Below are positions 1 through 11,258 of a stretch of 64,000 nt of DNA, piece by piece. Origin of the DNA: Rhizobium sophorae (GTDB taxonomy: Bacteria > Pseudomonadota > Alphaproteobacteria > Rhizobiales > Rhizobiaceae); the NCBI RefSeq assembly GCF_013087515.1, contig NZ_JABFCN010000040.1, positions 1 to 64,000 on the forward strand, given 5' to 3'. The number at the start of each line of letters is the position of its first letter. The first letter of the stretch is position 1. The position numbers were made by a program, and so were the translations under genes. The notes beneath the pieces are model-generated. The model saw only the letters and a program-made list of their open reading frames with translations. It was not told the DNA's origin and did not search any database.

Positions 1-40
1 CAATGCCAAAATAACCTTGACCAAGGCAATGCGATTAGAC

Positions 41-70
41 AACCGCTGCACACTTTTGCTGGAATTGCTC
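41..70. repeat. Degenerate fragment of an intergenic palindromic repeat
   Basis: The word AACCGCTGCACACTTTTG just beyond the mfd stop matches, with one substitution, AACCGCTGAACACTTTTG at 6123-6140 in the recG/DUF502 gap. Positions 1-69 show no other recognisable feature. It is probably a truncated copy of the same rhizobial intergenic element, but the flanking arm sequences have diverged. Confidence 0.35.
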
Positions 71-3000
71 TATTTCGCAAACTCAGCCAGTTGCGTCATG
101 ATGACCGCGGCACCTTGCAGGCGTTTTTCCGGCGTCGGCAGGTCGCGGGTCAGGAACAGGCTGTGATCGGGGCGGATCTTCGCCATCGTGCCCTGCTTGC
201 CGATATAACCGACGAGGTTTGCCGGGTTGGGGAATTCCTTGTTGCGGAACTGCACGACGACACCCTTCGGGCCGGCATCAAGCTTTTCGACATTGGCGGT
301 GCGGCAGAGCGACTTGATGTAGACGATCTTCAGCAGATGCTGGACTTCGATCGGCATCGGGCCGAAGCGGTCGATCATCTCGGCACCGAAGCCATCGATC
401 TCGTTGAGTTCGGTGATTTCGCCCAAGCGGCGGTAGAGCGCCATGCGCAAATGCAGGTCCGGCACATAGTTCTCGGGGATCATCACCGTCGTGCCGACGG
501 AGATCTGCGGCGACCAGCCGGTATCGTGGATCTCGTCGACACCCTTGACCTCGGCGACCGCCTCTTCCAGCATCTGCTGGTAAAGCTCGAAGCCGACTTC
601 CTTGATATGGCCGGACTGCTCCTCGCCGAGCAGGTTTCCGGCGCCGCGAATATCGAGATCGTGGCTCGCCAGCTGGAAACCGGCGCCGAGCGTATCCAGC
701 GACTGCAGCACCTTGAGGCGACGCTCTGCGGTTGCCGTCAGCACCTTGTTGACCGGCAGGGTGAAGAGCGCGAAGGCGCGCACCTTCGAGCGGCCGACGC
801 GGCCGCGCAGCTGATAGAGCTGGGCAAGGCCGAACATATCGGCACGGTGGACGATCAGCGTATTGGCCGTGGGCACGTCGAGGCCGGATTCGACAATGGT
901 GGTCGACAACAGCACGTCGTAGCGGCCTTCATAAAAGGCGTTCATGATGTCTTCGAGTTCGCCGGCCGGCATCTGGCCATGGGCGACGGCGACCTTCAGC
1001 TCCGGCACATCCGATTGCAGGAAGGCATGCACGTCCTCGAGATCGGCAAGCCTGGGGCAGACATAGAAGCTCTGGCCGCCGCGATAATGCTCGCGCATCA
1101 GCGTCTCGCGGATCACCAGGCTGTCGAAGGGCGAGATGAAGGTGCGCACCGCCATGCGGTCGACCGGCGGCGTGGTGATCAGCGATAGTTCGCGCACGCC
1201 GGTCATGGCAAGCTGCAGTGTGCGCGGGATCGGCGTTGCCGACAGCGTCAGCACGTGCACGTCGCTCTTCAGCTCCTTCAGCCGCTCCTTGTGCTTGACG
1301 CCGAAATGCTGTTCCTCGTCGATGACGAGCAGGCCGAGATTGGCGAATTTGATGCCGGCGCCGAGCAGCGCATGGGTGCCGACGACGATATCGGTCTTGC
1401 CTTCCGCCACCTCCTTCTTGGTCAGCGCCAACTCCTTGGCGCCGACGAGGCGCGAGGCCTGTTGGATGCGCACCGGCAGACCGCGGAAACGGTCGGAGAA
1501 GGTCTTGAAATGCTGGCGGGAAAGCAGTGTCGTCGGCACGACGACGGCAACCTGGGCACCGTTCATCGCGGCGACGAAGGCGGCGCGCAGCGCCACTTCG
1601 GTCTTGCCGAAACCGACGTCGCCGCAGACCAGACGGTCCATCGGCCGGCCGGCGGCGAGATCGGAACGCACGGCCTCGATGGCGTTATCCTGGTCTTCGG
1701 TCTCGTCATAGGGGAAGCGGGCTGCGAATTCGTCGTAAAGGCCTTCCGGCGTCGTCAGCATGGGCGCATGGCGCGTCAGGCGCTCGGCGGCGATGCGGAT
1801 CAGCGCATCGGCCATGTCGAGCAGGCGTTTCTTGAGCTTGGCCTTGCGCATCTGCCAGGCGCCGCCGCCGAGCTTGTCGAGCTGGGCTTCGGTGCCTTCG
1901 CCGCCGTAACGCGAGAGGAGATCGATGTTTTCGACCGGCAGGAAGAGCTTGGCCTCGTCGGCATATTGCAGTTCGAGGCAGGCATGCGGCGCGCCTGCGG
2001 CTTCGATGGTCCTCAGCCCTATAAAGCGGCCGATACCATGTTCGGCGTGGACGACGATCGAGCCCTCATCGAGGCCCGCGACCTCCGAGATGAAATCGGC
2101 TGCGCGCTTGCGGCGCTTGGAGCGGCGCACCATGCGGTCGCCGAGGATGTCCTGCTCGCCGATGACGACGAGGTCGCCGGCCTGAAAGCCGGCTTCGAGA
2201 CTGAGCACGGCAGCGGCCGCCTCGCCTCTCGCCAGCGAGCCGACATCCTTCAGCGCCTCGATCGGCTTGACCTTTTCGAGGCCATGCTCGTTCAGCACCT
2301 GCAGCAGGCGTTCCAGCGAACCTTCGGTCCAGGCTGTGACGAGCACTTTGGCGCCGGCGGCACGGCGGTCGGCAATATGCTTGACGACGACGTCGAAGAT
2401 GTTGATGCGTTCGGCATCACCGCCGCCTTCGGCGTTCGAACGGGCCCAGCGCTGGCCCTGACGGGCGTCGACATTGACGACCCGCCGCGCCTCGCCCTCA
2501 TGCTCGTTGAACGGGCTGATGCGGATCGCGCCCAGCGCGTCGAGGGTTTTGACGAAAAGCTTGCTGTCGAGATAGAGCTGGCCCGGCGTCACCGGCTTGT
2601 AGGGCGTGCCCTGCGTCATGCCCTTGGCCGGCTGGCCGGAGTTCAGGCGGGCGTCGTAATAGTCGAAAACGAGCTTGGAGCGCTCTTCGGCTGCTTCACG
2701 CACCGTATGGTCGATGACGATACGGAAGCCGCTGAGATAATCGAAGACGGTATCGAGCTTCTCGTAGAAAAGCGGCAGCCAGTGCTCCATGCCGGGGTAA
2801 CGGCGGCCTTCGGAGACGGCGAGATAGAGCGCGTCGTCGCGTGTGGTCGCGCCGAAAGCGGAGAGGTAATTCTTGCGGAAGCGGCTGATCGTATCCGGCG
2901 TCAGGGTCACTTCGCTCATCGGGTTGAGATCGAGGGAGCGCACCTGTCCCGTCGTGCGCTGGCTGGCTGGATCGAAGCTGCGGATGCTCTCCAGCGTGTC

Positions 3001-3570
3001 GCCGAAGAAATCGAGGCGAACCGGCTCTTCGGAACCCGGCACGAAGACGTCGAGAATGCCGCCGCGCACGGCATATTCGCCGACCTCGCGAACGGTCGCG
3101 ACCCGCTCGAAGCCATTGCGCTCCAGGCGGCCGGCAAGGTCGTCCATGCGCAGCTGGTTGCCGGGACGGGCCGAAAAAGTCAGGCTTTCGATAACATCCT
3201 GCGGCGCCACCTTCTGCAGCATGGCATTGGCGGTGACGAGCACGATTGCCGCATGCGGCTTCTTGCGATGGGCGATGAGGCCGCCGAGTGCGGCAAGCCG
3301 GCGGGCCGAGGTGTCGGCGCTCGGCGAGACGCGGTCATAGGGCAGACAGTCCCAGGCCGGCAGAGTGAGAACCGGAATGTCGGGGGCGACGAAGCCCAGC
3401 ATCTGCTCAAGATCGGCCATTCGGTGGCCGTCGGACATGACATAGGCGACCGGCTCTCCCGTTCGGGCGAGCTCGGCGAGCAGCAGCGTCTCCAGACCTG
3501 CCGGCACATTGCCGATCGTCAGCGGCTCGGCAATGGCCGCAAGCTTCTTCGCATCGAAACCAGGGATCAT
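70..3570 (-). CDS. mfd: Transcription-repair coupling factor Mfd
   Basis: Mfd is an ATP-dependent DNA translocase that removes RNA polymerase stalled at lesions and recruits UvrA. The 1166-residue length is normal for the family. In order one sees a UvrB-like N-terminal region (starting MIPGFDAKK), a CarD-type polymerase-interaction segment (AEHGIGRFIGL), and a RecG-like motor with Walker A GDVGFGKTE, the box DEEQHFG and motif SATPIPRTL. A TRCF C-terminal domain follows. The start codon overlaps the sdhE stop as ATGA, so the two are co-transcribed with mfd downstream. The large antisense frames over this gene are codon-bias shadows. Confidence 0.98.
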   Translation of the reverse strand: MIPGFDAKKLAAIAEPLTIGNVPAGLETLLLAELARTGEPVAYVMSDGHRMADLEQMLGFVAPDIPVLTLPAWDCLPYDRVSPSADTSARRLAALGGLIAHRKKPHAAIVLVTANAMLQKVAPQDVIESLTFSARPGNQLRMDDLAGRLERNGFERVATVREVGEYAVRGGILDVFVPGSEEPVRLDFFGDTLESIRSFDPASQRTTGQVRSLDLNPMSEVTLTPDTISRFRKNYLSAFGATTRDDALYLAVSEGRRYPGMEHWLPLFYEKLDTVFDYLSGFRIVIDHTVREAAEERSKLVFDYYDARLNSGQPAKGMTQGTPYKPVTPGQLYLDSKLFVKTLDALGAIRISPFNEHEGEARRVVNVDARQGQRWARSNAEGGGDAERINIFDVVVKHIADRRAAGAKVLVTAWTEGSLERLLQVLNEHGLEKVKPIEALKDVGSLARGEAAAAVLSLEAGFQAGDLVVIGEQDILGDRMVRRSKRRKRAADFISEVAGLDEGSIVVHAEHGIGRFIGLRTIEAAGAPHACLELQYADEAKLFLPVENIDLLSRYGGEGTEAQLDKLGGGAWQMRKAKLKKRLLDMADALIRIAAERLTRHAPMLTTPEGLYDEFAARFPYDETEDQDNAIEAVRSDLAAGRPMDRLVCGDVGFGKTEVALRAAFVAAMNGAQVAVVVPTTLLSRQHFKTFSDRFRGLPVRIQQASRLVGAKELALTKKEVAEGKTDIVVGTHALLGAGIKFANLGLLVIDEEQHFGVKHKERLKELKSDVHVLTLSATPIPRTLQLAMTGVRELSLITTPPVDRMAVRTFISPFDSLVIRETLMREHYRGGQSFYVCPRLADLEDVHAFLQSDVPELKVAVAHGQMPAGELEDIMNAFYEGRYDVLLSTTIVESGLDVPTANTLIVHRADMFGLAQLYQLRGRVGRSKVRAFALFTLPVNKVLTATAERRLKVLQSLDTLGAGFQLASHDLDIRGAGNLLGEEQSGHIKEVGFELYQQMLEEAVAEVKGVDEIHDTGWSPQISVGTTVMIPENYVPDLHLRMALYRRLGEITELNEIDGFGAEMIDRFGPMPIEVQHLLKIVYIKSLCRTANVEKLDAGPKGVVVQFRNKEFPNPANLVGYIGKQGTMAKIRPDHSLFLTRDLPTPEKRLQGAAVIMTQLAEFAK

Positions 3571-3872
3571 TCCGGCGTCCTGAGGGGCTTGTCAAAATCG
3601 GGCTTATAGGCGGCGATGCGGGCAAACATCGGTGTCTGGAAACGCTCAGGCACCGGCCATGTTCCCATGATCCAGCGGACGAGATCATTGTCCTCTTCCG
3701 CCATGATCGTCTCGAACTCGTCGAGTTCGGCTTCCGACAGTGTGGCGACCTCGGCTTCGGCGAACTGGCCGAAAACCAGATCCATCTCGCGGATGCCGCG
3801 ATGCCAGCAGCGGAAAAGGATTCTGCGGCGGCGCGGGTCGAGACCGGCACTCGTGAGCGTGACACCTGTCAT
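3567..3872 (-). CDS. sdhE: FAD assembly factor SdhE (DUF339)
   Basis: This is a small protein of about 101 residues that promotes covalent flavinylation of succinate dehydrogenase in the cytoplasm. The start is taken at MTGVTLTS; an upstream in-frame extension is possible but gives a non-family N-terminus. Family hallmarks are visible: RRRRILFRCWHRGIREMDL near residues 14-32 (the conserved RGxxE-type motif) and an acidic, tryptophan-containing second half (EEDNDLVRWIMG). Its stop overlaps the mfd start. recG is divergent, with about 90 bp between the two start codons. Confidence 0.93.
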   Translation of the reverse strand: MTGVTLTSAGLDPRRRRILFRCWHRGIREMDLVFGQFAEAEVATLSEAELDEFETIMAEEDNDLVRWIMGTWPVPERFQTPMFARIAAYKPDFDKPLRTPE

Positions 3873-3964
3873 GGCATTACCTTCCTGTTGATGCGCCTCT
3901 ATAGACCCTGGAAAGCGGCTTGTCAGCCTTGCCAAGGCCGCATTGTTCATCGCATTTTGGCCGC

Positions 3965-6070
3965 ATGCGCCCCGCCATTCTCGATCCTCTGTTTTCCCCT
4001 ATTTCGGGCCTTCCGGGCGTCGGCCCGAAGATCGCCGACCTGCTGGTCAAGCTGCTCGGGCGCGAGACGCTGGAGGATTGCCGGGTCATCGATCTGCTCT
4101 TCCACGCGCCCTTTTCGCTGATCGACCGGCGCAACCAGCCGGGCATCGCCCGCGCGCCGCAGGGTGCGATCGTGACGATCACGGCGCGCGTCGACCGCCA
4201 CCAGGTGCCGCCGGGCGGCAAAAGCAATATCCCCTACCGCGTCTTCCTGCATGACGAGACCGGCGAGCTGACGCTGGTTTTCTTCCGCGGACAGGCGGCG
4301 TGGCTGGAAAAGCAGCTGCCTGTTGACGCGGAGGTGACGGTCAGCGGCAAGATCGACTGGTTCAACGGCCGCGCCTCGATGGTACATCCCGACTATATCG
4401 TCAGGGCCGACGAGGCGGAGAGCCTGCCGCTGGTCGAGCCGATCTATCCGCTGACGGCGGGGCTTTCGCCGAAGACGCTGCGCAAGATCATCGACGCCGG
4501 CCTGCCGCGTTTTCCCGAGCTGCCGGAATGGATCGACCCGGCGCTGACTGAGAAACAGGGCCTGCCGTCGATCCGCGACAGTTTCCACATGCTGCACGAG
4601 CCGCGCGACCCCAGCGATATCGACCCGCAGGCCCCTGCCCGGCGGCGGCTTGCCTATGACGAGTTCCTCGCCGGTCAGCTGTCGCTGAGCCTGGTGCGGC
4701 AGAGGCTGCGCAAGGTGGCGGGCCAGCCGGTGCATGCGACCGGCACCATCAGCAGCAAGATCCTGAAGACCTTGCCCTTCTCGCTCACCGGCAGCCAGAA
4801 CGAGGCGATCGCCGAGGTTTTGAAGGATATGGCCGGCAACGAGCGCATGCTGCGGCTGCTGCAGGGCGATGTCGGTTCCGGCAAGACGCTGGTGGCGCTG
4901 ATGGCGATGGCGGCGGTGATTGAGAGCGGCGGCCAGGCCGTGCTGATGGCGCCGACCGAAATCCTGGCGCGGCAGCACCACGCAACGATCTCGAAATTTG
5001 CCGCCTCCGCCGGGCTCAACATCGAAGTGCTGACCGGGCGCACCAAGGGACGCGAACGGGAGGAAATCCTGGAGCGCATTGCCTCGGGTGCTGCCCAGAT
5101 CATCATCGGCACGCATGCGCTTTTCCAGGACAGTGTCGCCTACGCCAATCTGATGCTTGCCGTCGTCGACGAGCAGCACCGTTTCGGCGTGCATCAGCGC
5201 CTGCGGCTGACCGCCAAGGGCCTCTCGCCCCATATGCTGGTCATGACGGCGACGCCGATCCCGCGCACGCTGGTGCTCGCCGCCTTCGGAGATATGGACG
5301 TCTCCAAACTCACCGAGAAGCCGGCCGGCCGCAAGCCGATCCAAACGATCACCGTGCCGATGGAACGAACCGGCGAAATCGTCGGGCGGCTGCAAAGCGC
5401 GCTTGGCGAAGGCAAGAAGGCCTACTGGATCTGCCCGCTGGTCGAAGAGTCTGAGGAGCTCGACCTGATGTCGGCCGAGGAGCGGCATGCGACGCTGATC
5501 TCCGCACTCGGCCCGGGCATCGGCCTCATCCACGGCCGCATGAGCGGGCCGGAGAAGGATGCCGCGATGATGGCGTTCAAGAACGGCGAGACCCGCCTGC
5601 TCGTCGCCACTACAGTCGTCGAGGTCGGTGTCGATGTGCCGGATGCGACGATCATGGTGATCGAACACGCCGAACGCTTCGGCCTGGCCCAATTGCATCA
5701 GCTGCGCGGCCGCGTCGGGCGCGGCGACGAGGCTTCGACCTGCATCCTGCTCTACAAGGGACCACTCGGCGAGACCGGCCATGCCAGGCTTTCGATCATG
5801 CGGGAGACGGAGGATGGCTTCCGCATCGCCGAAGAAGACCTGAAGCTGCGCGGTGAAGGCGAATTGCTCGGCACAAGGCAATCCGGCACGCCGGGCTTTC
5901 GCATCGCCAGCCTCGAGGCGCATGCCGACCTGTTGGAGATCGCCCGCAAGGATGCGGCTTACCTCATCGAGCGCGATCCGGAGCTGACCACCGAGAGGGG
6001 AACGGCGATCCGCACCCTGCTCTATCTTTTCCGCCGCGACGAGGCGATCCGTTTTCTCAGGGCTGGATAA
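3965..6070 (+). CDS. recG: ATP-dependent DNA helicase RecG
   Basis: RecG remodels stalled replication forks and Holliday junctions. The start is chosen at MRPAILDPLFSPISG, giving 701 residues, which suits alphaproteobacterial RecG; an upstream in-frame start would add 15 non-conserved residues. Visible are an N-terminal helix-hairpin-like segment (GLPGVGPKIADLL), an OB-type wedge domain, Walker A GDVGSGKTLVA, DEQHRFG, TATPIPRTL and the C-terminal QLRGRVGRG motif VI. It is divergent from sdhE-mfd, and its stop codon forms part of a hairpin shared with the convergent DUF502 gene. Confidence 0.97.
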   Translation: MRPAILDPLFSPISGLPGVGPKIADLLVKLLGRETLEDCRVIDLLFHAPFSLIDRRNQPGIARAPQGAIVTITARVDRHQVPPGGKSNIPYRVFLHDETGELTLVFFRGQAAWLEKQLPVDAEVTVSGKIDWFNGRASMVHPDYIVRADEAESLPLVEPIYPLTAGLSPKTLRKIIDAGLPRFPELPEWIDPALTEKQGLPSIRDSFHMLHEPRDPSDIDPQAPARRRLAYDEFLAGQLSLSLVRQRLRKVAGQPVHATGTISSKILKTLPFSLTGSQNEAIAEVLKDMAGNERMLRLLQGDVGSGKTLVALMAMAAVIESGGQAVLMAPTEILARQHHATISKFAASAGLNIEVLTGRTKGREREEILERIASGAAQIIIGTHALFQDSVAYANLMLAVVDEQHRFGVHQRLRLTAKGLSPHMLVMTATPIPRTLVLAAFGDMDVSKLTEKPAGRKPIQTITVPMERTGEIVGRLQSALGEGKKAYWICPLVEESEELDLMSAEERHATLISALGPGIGLIHGRMSGPEKDAAMMAFKNGETRLLVATTVVEVGVDVPDATIMVIEHAERFGLAQLHQLRGRVGRGDEASTCILLYKGPLGETGHARLSIMRETEDGFRIAEEDLKLRGEGELLGTRQSGTPGFRIASLEAHADLLEIARKDAAYLIERDPELTTERGTAIRTLLYLFRRDEAIRFLRAG

Positions 6071-6090
6071 AGCGCGCTACGGCGCGCTTT
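6069..6090. terminator. Hairpin between convergent recG and DUF502 genes
   Basis: A 9-bp perfect stem AAAGCGCGC / GCGCGCTTT (6069-6077 with 6082-6090) encloses the loop TACG. The recG stop codon lies at its left foot. The A/T ends on both sides suit a bidirectional intrinsic terminator. Confidence 0.7.
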
Positions 6091-6151
6091 AAGTCTTTGT
6101 TCCATACATGTCGTTACCCCAAAACCGCTGAACACTTTTGGGCGACATGCA
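6091..6151. repeat. Intergenic palindromic repeat
   Basis: This stretch holds an inverted repeat whose arms contain CATGTCG...CCCAAAA and TTTTGGG-CGACATG around the core CCGCTGAACAC. The core word recurs at 41-58. It fills the entire remaining gap between the recG terminator hairpin and the stop codon of the DUF502 gene, and looks like a short dispersed rhizobial element. Confidence 0.5.
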
Positions 6152-6859
6152 TCATTCCGCTTTGGAAACTGCCACCGGCTTTGGCCGCGGCAAATGCTTC
6201 TGCTTTGGATCGGCCGGCTTGTGTTCGGGCGCGACAAGCCCGCCTGAAATCAGGAACTTGGCGGCGTCTTCCGGGGACATATCGAGCATGACGATCTTCT
6301 CGCGCGGCACGAAGATGAGGAATCCCGCGGTCGGCACCGGCGTCGGCGGCAGGAAGACGGCGACCATGTCCTGGCCCATCGCATTGAACTTCGACGCGAT
6401 TTCGCCCTTGGCGTCGGTGGCGATGAAGATCAGCGCCCAGAGGCCGGGGCCCGGATATTCGATGAGGCCGACCTTCTTGAAGGAGTTCGCCTGTTCCTTC
6501 AGCACGGTTTCGAAAATCTGCTTCACGCTTCTGTAGACCGTGCGCACCAGCGGCATGCGCTGAACGATCGATTCGCCGAACCGGACGATGCTCTGGCCGA
6601 TGAGGTTCTTGCCGAGAAAGCCGACAACGGTGATCAGCACAACGGCGATCAGCAGGCCGAAACCGGGAATGGCGAAATTGAGATAGCTTTCCGGATTCCA
6701 GCGCGCCGGAATATAGGGGCGGACCCAGCTGTCCGACCAGTGGATGAAGGTCCAGGTCAGCCAGATGGTGATCGCGATCGGCGCGCAGATGATCAGCCCT
6801 GCGAGAAAATTATTCCTCAGCCGGGTCGCGACCGGCATTCTGGGGGTCTTGTCGGTCAT
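6152..6859 (-). CDS. DUF502 family inner-membrane protein
   Basis: A 235-residue protein of unknown function. Two hydrophobic membrane segments are visible (about residues 17-38, LAGLIICAPIAITIWLTWTF, and 62-86, FAIPGFGLLIAVVLITVVGF). They are followed by the conserved cytoplasmic region with PLVRTVYRSVKQIFETVL and GFLIFVPREKIVMLDMSPEDA, both typical of DUF502. The C-terminus is proline/lysine-rich. It lies convergent to recG and upstream (on the minus strand) of nothing obviously co-functional; glmS ends 135 bp before its start. Confidence 0.88.
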   Translation of the reverse strand: MTDKTPRMPVATRLRNNFLAGLIICAPIAITIWLTWTFIHWSDSWVRPYIPARWNPESYLNFAIPGFGLLIAVVLITVVGFLGKNLIGQSIVRFGESIVQRMPLVRTVYRSVKQIFETVLKEQANSFKKVGLIEYPGPGLWALIFIATDAKGEIASKFNAMGQDMVAVFLPPTPVPTAGFLIFVPREKIVMLDMSPEDAAKFLISGGLVAPEHKPADPKQKHLPRPKPVAVSKAE

Positions 6860-6994
6860 CGTGTCCTGATGAACTCCATCTCAGTCCTGGACAGGCCGGA
6901 ACGCCGGCCCTTCCCCCTTGTCCGCCGACCAAAATTGCCAGAATTCGGGGTCCCGCACAATATGTTTCGAAGCGAAGGTCGCGGCGTTGCAGGC

Positions 6995-8821
<1,827 letters not shown>

Positions 8822-8930
8822 ATAGTATCCCCATAAAGGCTTCGATGACGAGGCCAGTCCTAACGATTCCTGCTTATTTCTCAATCACCTCGGCGGTCAC
8901 TTTGAATTTCCGCCGGTTACGCAAGGCTGG

Positions 8931-10292
8931 TCAGGCTTTCGCCTTCTTCGCCGCCTTGATGGCGAGCGCACGTTCGCGCAGCAGTGTCGCGCGGCCGGGC
9001 TTGATCTCCTGCCGGGCACGGCCGAGCGCCAGCGCGTTGGCTGGCACGTTGGCGGTGATGACGCTGCCGGAGCCGATATAGGCGCCGTCACCGATCGTCA
9101 CCGGCGCGACCAGCGAGGAGTTGGAACCGATGAAGGCGTTTTCGCCGATCACCGTCTCGCTCTTGTTGACGCCATCATAGTTGCAGGTGATCGTGCCGGC
9201 GCCAATATTGCTGCCGGCGCCGATGACGGCATCGCCGATATAGGTGAGGTGATTGACCTTGGCGCCTTCGCCCAGCCGGCCGTTCTTGACCTCGCAGAAA
9301 TTGCCGACCTTAGAGCCGTTGGCGAGGTCCGCACCAGGCCTGAGCCGCGCGAAGGGGCCGACGGTCGCGCCTTCGCTGACATGCGCGCCCTCGATATGCG
9401 AGAAGGCATGGATGACGGCGCCGCTGTCGATCACCGCACCGGGACCGAAGACGACGTTCGGCTCGATCAGCGCATCCTGGCCGATCACGGTATCGTAGGA
9501 AAGAAAGACCGTTTCCGGCGCGATCATGGTGACGCCGGCCAGCATCATCTTGTGGCGGCGGCGCTCCTGCCAGAAGCGCTCGATGACGGCGAGTTCGGCA
9601 CGGGTGTTGCAACCGGTCATCTCGATCTCAGGAGCATCGACGGCGGTGACGCGTCCGCCGAGCGAACGGGCGATCTCGACGAGATCGGTCAGATAGAATT
9701 CACCCTTGGCATTGGCATTGCCGATGCGCGTGAGAAGATCAAGCGCCTTGCGGCCATTGATCGCCATCAGCCCGCTGTTGCACCAGGTGACGGTGCGCTC
9801 GGCATCGGTCGCATCTTTCTCCTCCCGGATGGCGATGAGTTCGCCGTCCTTGACGAGCAGGCGGCCATAGCCGGTCGGGCGGTCGGTGTGGAAGCCGATG
9901 ACGACGACATCGCTGCCGTCTGCAAGGCCCTGGCGGGCGGCTTTGAGCGGCCCGTCGGTCTGCAGCGGCACGTCGCCATAGGTGACGAGGATATCGTCAT
10001 AGCCCTTGGCGATCGCGTCGCGCGCCGCCAGCACCGCGTGGCCGGTGCCGAGGCGTTCCTTCTGCAGATAGGATTCGATGACGACGCCGTCGATGCTTGC
10101 GGCCTTCGCCACGTCCTCGGCGTCACGGCCGACGACAAGGGCGACGGATGAGATGCCGGCGGAGGCGACCGCCTCGACCACATGGGCGATCATCGGCCGT
10201 CCGGCGACCGGATGCAGCACCTTCGATTTCGAGGATTTCATCCGCGTGCTGTCACCGGCGGCAAGGATGACGGCAAGACAAGTGCGTTCCAT
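8931..10292 (-). CDS. glmU: Bifunctional GlmU (N-acetyltransferase / uridyltransferase)
   Basis: GlmU acetylates glucosamine-1-phosphate and couples it to UTP to give UDP-GlcNAc for peptidoglycan and LPS. Its 453 residues match the family. The N-terminal nucleotidyltransferase shows LAAGDSTRMKSSKSKVLH (about residues 10-27) and the sugar-binding CNSGLMA. The C-terminal left-handed beta-helix has repeated hexapeptides such as GAGSNIGAGTITCNYDG and IGSNSSLVAPVTIGDGAYIG. It lies upstream of glmS on the minus strand. Confidence 0.98.
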   Translation of the reverse strand: MERTCLAVILAAGDSTRMKSSKSKVLHPVAGRPMIAHVVEAVASAGISSVALVVGRDAEDVAKAASIDGVVIESYLQKERLGTGHAVLAARDAIAKGYDDILVTYGDVPLQTDGPLKAARQGLADGSDVVVIGFHTDRPTGYGRLLVKDGELIAIREEKDATDAERTVTWCNSGLMAINGRKALDLLTRIGNANAKGEFYLTDLVEIARSLGGRVTAVDAPEIEMTGCNTRAELAVIERFWQERRRHKMMLAGVTMIAPETVFLSYDTVIGQDALIEPNVVFGPGAVIDSGAVIHAFSHIEGAHVSEGATVGPFARLRPGADLANGSKVGNFCEVKNGRLGEGAKVNHLTYIGDAVIGAGSNIGAGTITCNYDGVNKSETVIGENAFIGSNSSLVAPVTIGDGAYIGSGSVITANVPANALALGRARQEIKPGRATLLRERALAIKAAKKAKA

Positions 10293-10339
10293 GATTTGCT
10301 CCGCGAATCCGCGCCATGAGGCGGCTTTATCGCCTCATA

Positions 10340-10443
10340 CTGCAAAATTCCCTAAACCGGAATCGATTTAAGGATAAATTGTGCAGCCATTCAAAGTGCT
10401 GCAGCGTCCTTTGCGGCTCTCGAAAAGACGCGTGGCGCTGTCG
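10340..10443 (-). repeat. Rhizobial intergenic palindromic repeat, copy A
   Basis: Read on the minus strand this is a diverged copy of the element at 23637-23734. Both share the order ACAGCGCC-CGCGTCTTT, CGCAAAGGACGCTG-AGC-CTTTGAAT, a GCTGCA-AATT arm and a closing TTTGCAG/TATGCAG arm. It occupies most of the 164-bp gap between glmU and the GntR gene. This copy has lost much of its perfect base pairing. Confidence 0.7.
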
Positions 10444-10456
10444 ATAAGCAAAGCCC

Positions 10457-11242
10457 TCACAAAGGTGAAATTGCGGCCGAAATCGGCCCTGTGACGGCGT
10501 CGGAACCGCGGGCCACGAAGGCTTCGTGCACATGATGGCGGCCGTCCAGGATAACGTCCTCCATCGCGCGGCGCGCAGCATTGCTATCGCCGGAAACGAT
10601 CGCATCGACGATGCGCATATGGGTGTCGGCGATATTGGCGAAGCCGTTTTCGGTTGGCGGCGTGCTCATGCGGAACATGCCGACGAGGGCTGCTTCGATG
10701 AGGCTGCCCAGTGTCCGCATGAAGGGATTGTGCGAGGCTTCGGCGATCGCCAGGTGAAAACGAAGGTCGGCGAGTGCGAGGCTGTCCGCCGTATGACCGG
10801 CGGCCGCCATCTCGAGCGCCAGCCCGCGCAGCATCTCGATCTCCTCGGCATTCGCCCTTTCAGCGACGAGACCAGCGGCGAAGGGTTCGAAGGCGAGACG
10901 AATATCGTAGAGCTGCAGCAGGAATTCTTCCGTCACGCCGTTGTCGAAGTGCCAGGCGATGATCTCGCTGTCGAACATGTTCCAGAGATTCTTTTCGGTC
11001 ACACGCGTGCCGACCCGCGCCTTGGCGACAACCATGCCCTTGGCGGCGAGCGTCTTCATCGTCTCGCGCAAGACGGTGCGGGACACTTTGAAACGCTGCG
11101 CCAGTTCCGTATCGCCTGGCAGGATCGAGCCGACGGGATAGGTGCCGGCGACGATCGCCTTGCCGAGTTCGTCGACGACCTGGGCGTGGCTCGTCCGGGT
11201 TCTGCGCCCCGTCTTGCGTGTCTCGTCCAATTTGTAGCGCAA
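10457..11242 (-). CDS. GntR/FadR-family transcriptional regulator of the ytf-type operon
   Basis: A 261-residue regulator with an N-terminal winged helix (about residues 19-85, ILPGDTELAQRFKVSRTVLRE) and a C-terminal FCD ligand-binding domain (DLRFHLAIAEASHNPF, metal-ligand type histidines, and a late H in IADTHMRIVDAI). The start used is TTG, preceded by a GGGGGAGA ribosome-binding site; I see no better ATG. It is the last gene of the ytfQRT-yjfF array, 16 bp after yjfF, so it probably controls sugar uptake in response to a sugar acid or sugar-derived ligand. The ligand is not predictable from sequence alone. Confidence 0.85.
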   Translation of the reverse strand: MRYKLDETRKTGRRTRTSHAQVVDELGKAIVAGTYPVGSILPGDTELAQRFKVSRTVLRETMKTLAAKGMVVAKARVGTRVTEKNLWNMFDSEIIAWHFDNGVTEEFLLQLYDIRLAFEPFAAGLVAERANAEEIEMLRGLALEMAAAGHTADSLALADLRFHLAIAEASHNPFMRTLGSLIEAALVGMFRMSTPPTENGFANIADTHMRIVDAIVSGDSNAARRAMEDVILDGRHHVHEAFVARGSDAVTGPISAAISPL

Positions 11243-11258
11243 GCGATCCGTCTCCCCC

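Noticed and set aside
1255..3609. A 784-codon open frame on the plus strand opposite mfd
   Set aside because: It is fully antisense to mfd, has no family motif, and its composition is what GC-rich third-position bias produces. mfd itself is unmistakable.
3947..5923. A 658-codon open frame on the minus strand opposite recG
   Set aside because: It is antisense to recG, rich in Arg/His/Gln shadow composition and without a recognisable domain or start signal.
8822..8930. A glmS-type ribozyme or riboswitch near glmS
   Set aside because: The region upstream of glmS is only 109 bp from glmU and lacks the glmS ribozyme core; such elements are known from Gram-positive bacteria.
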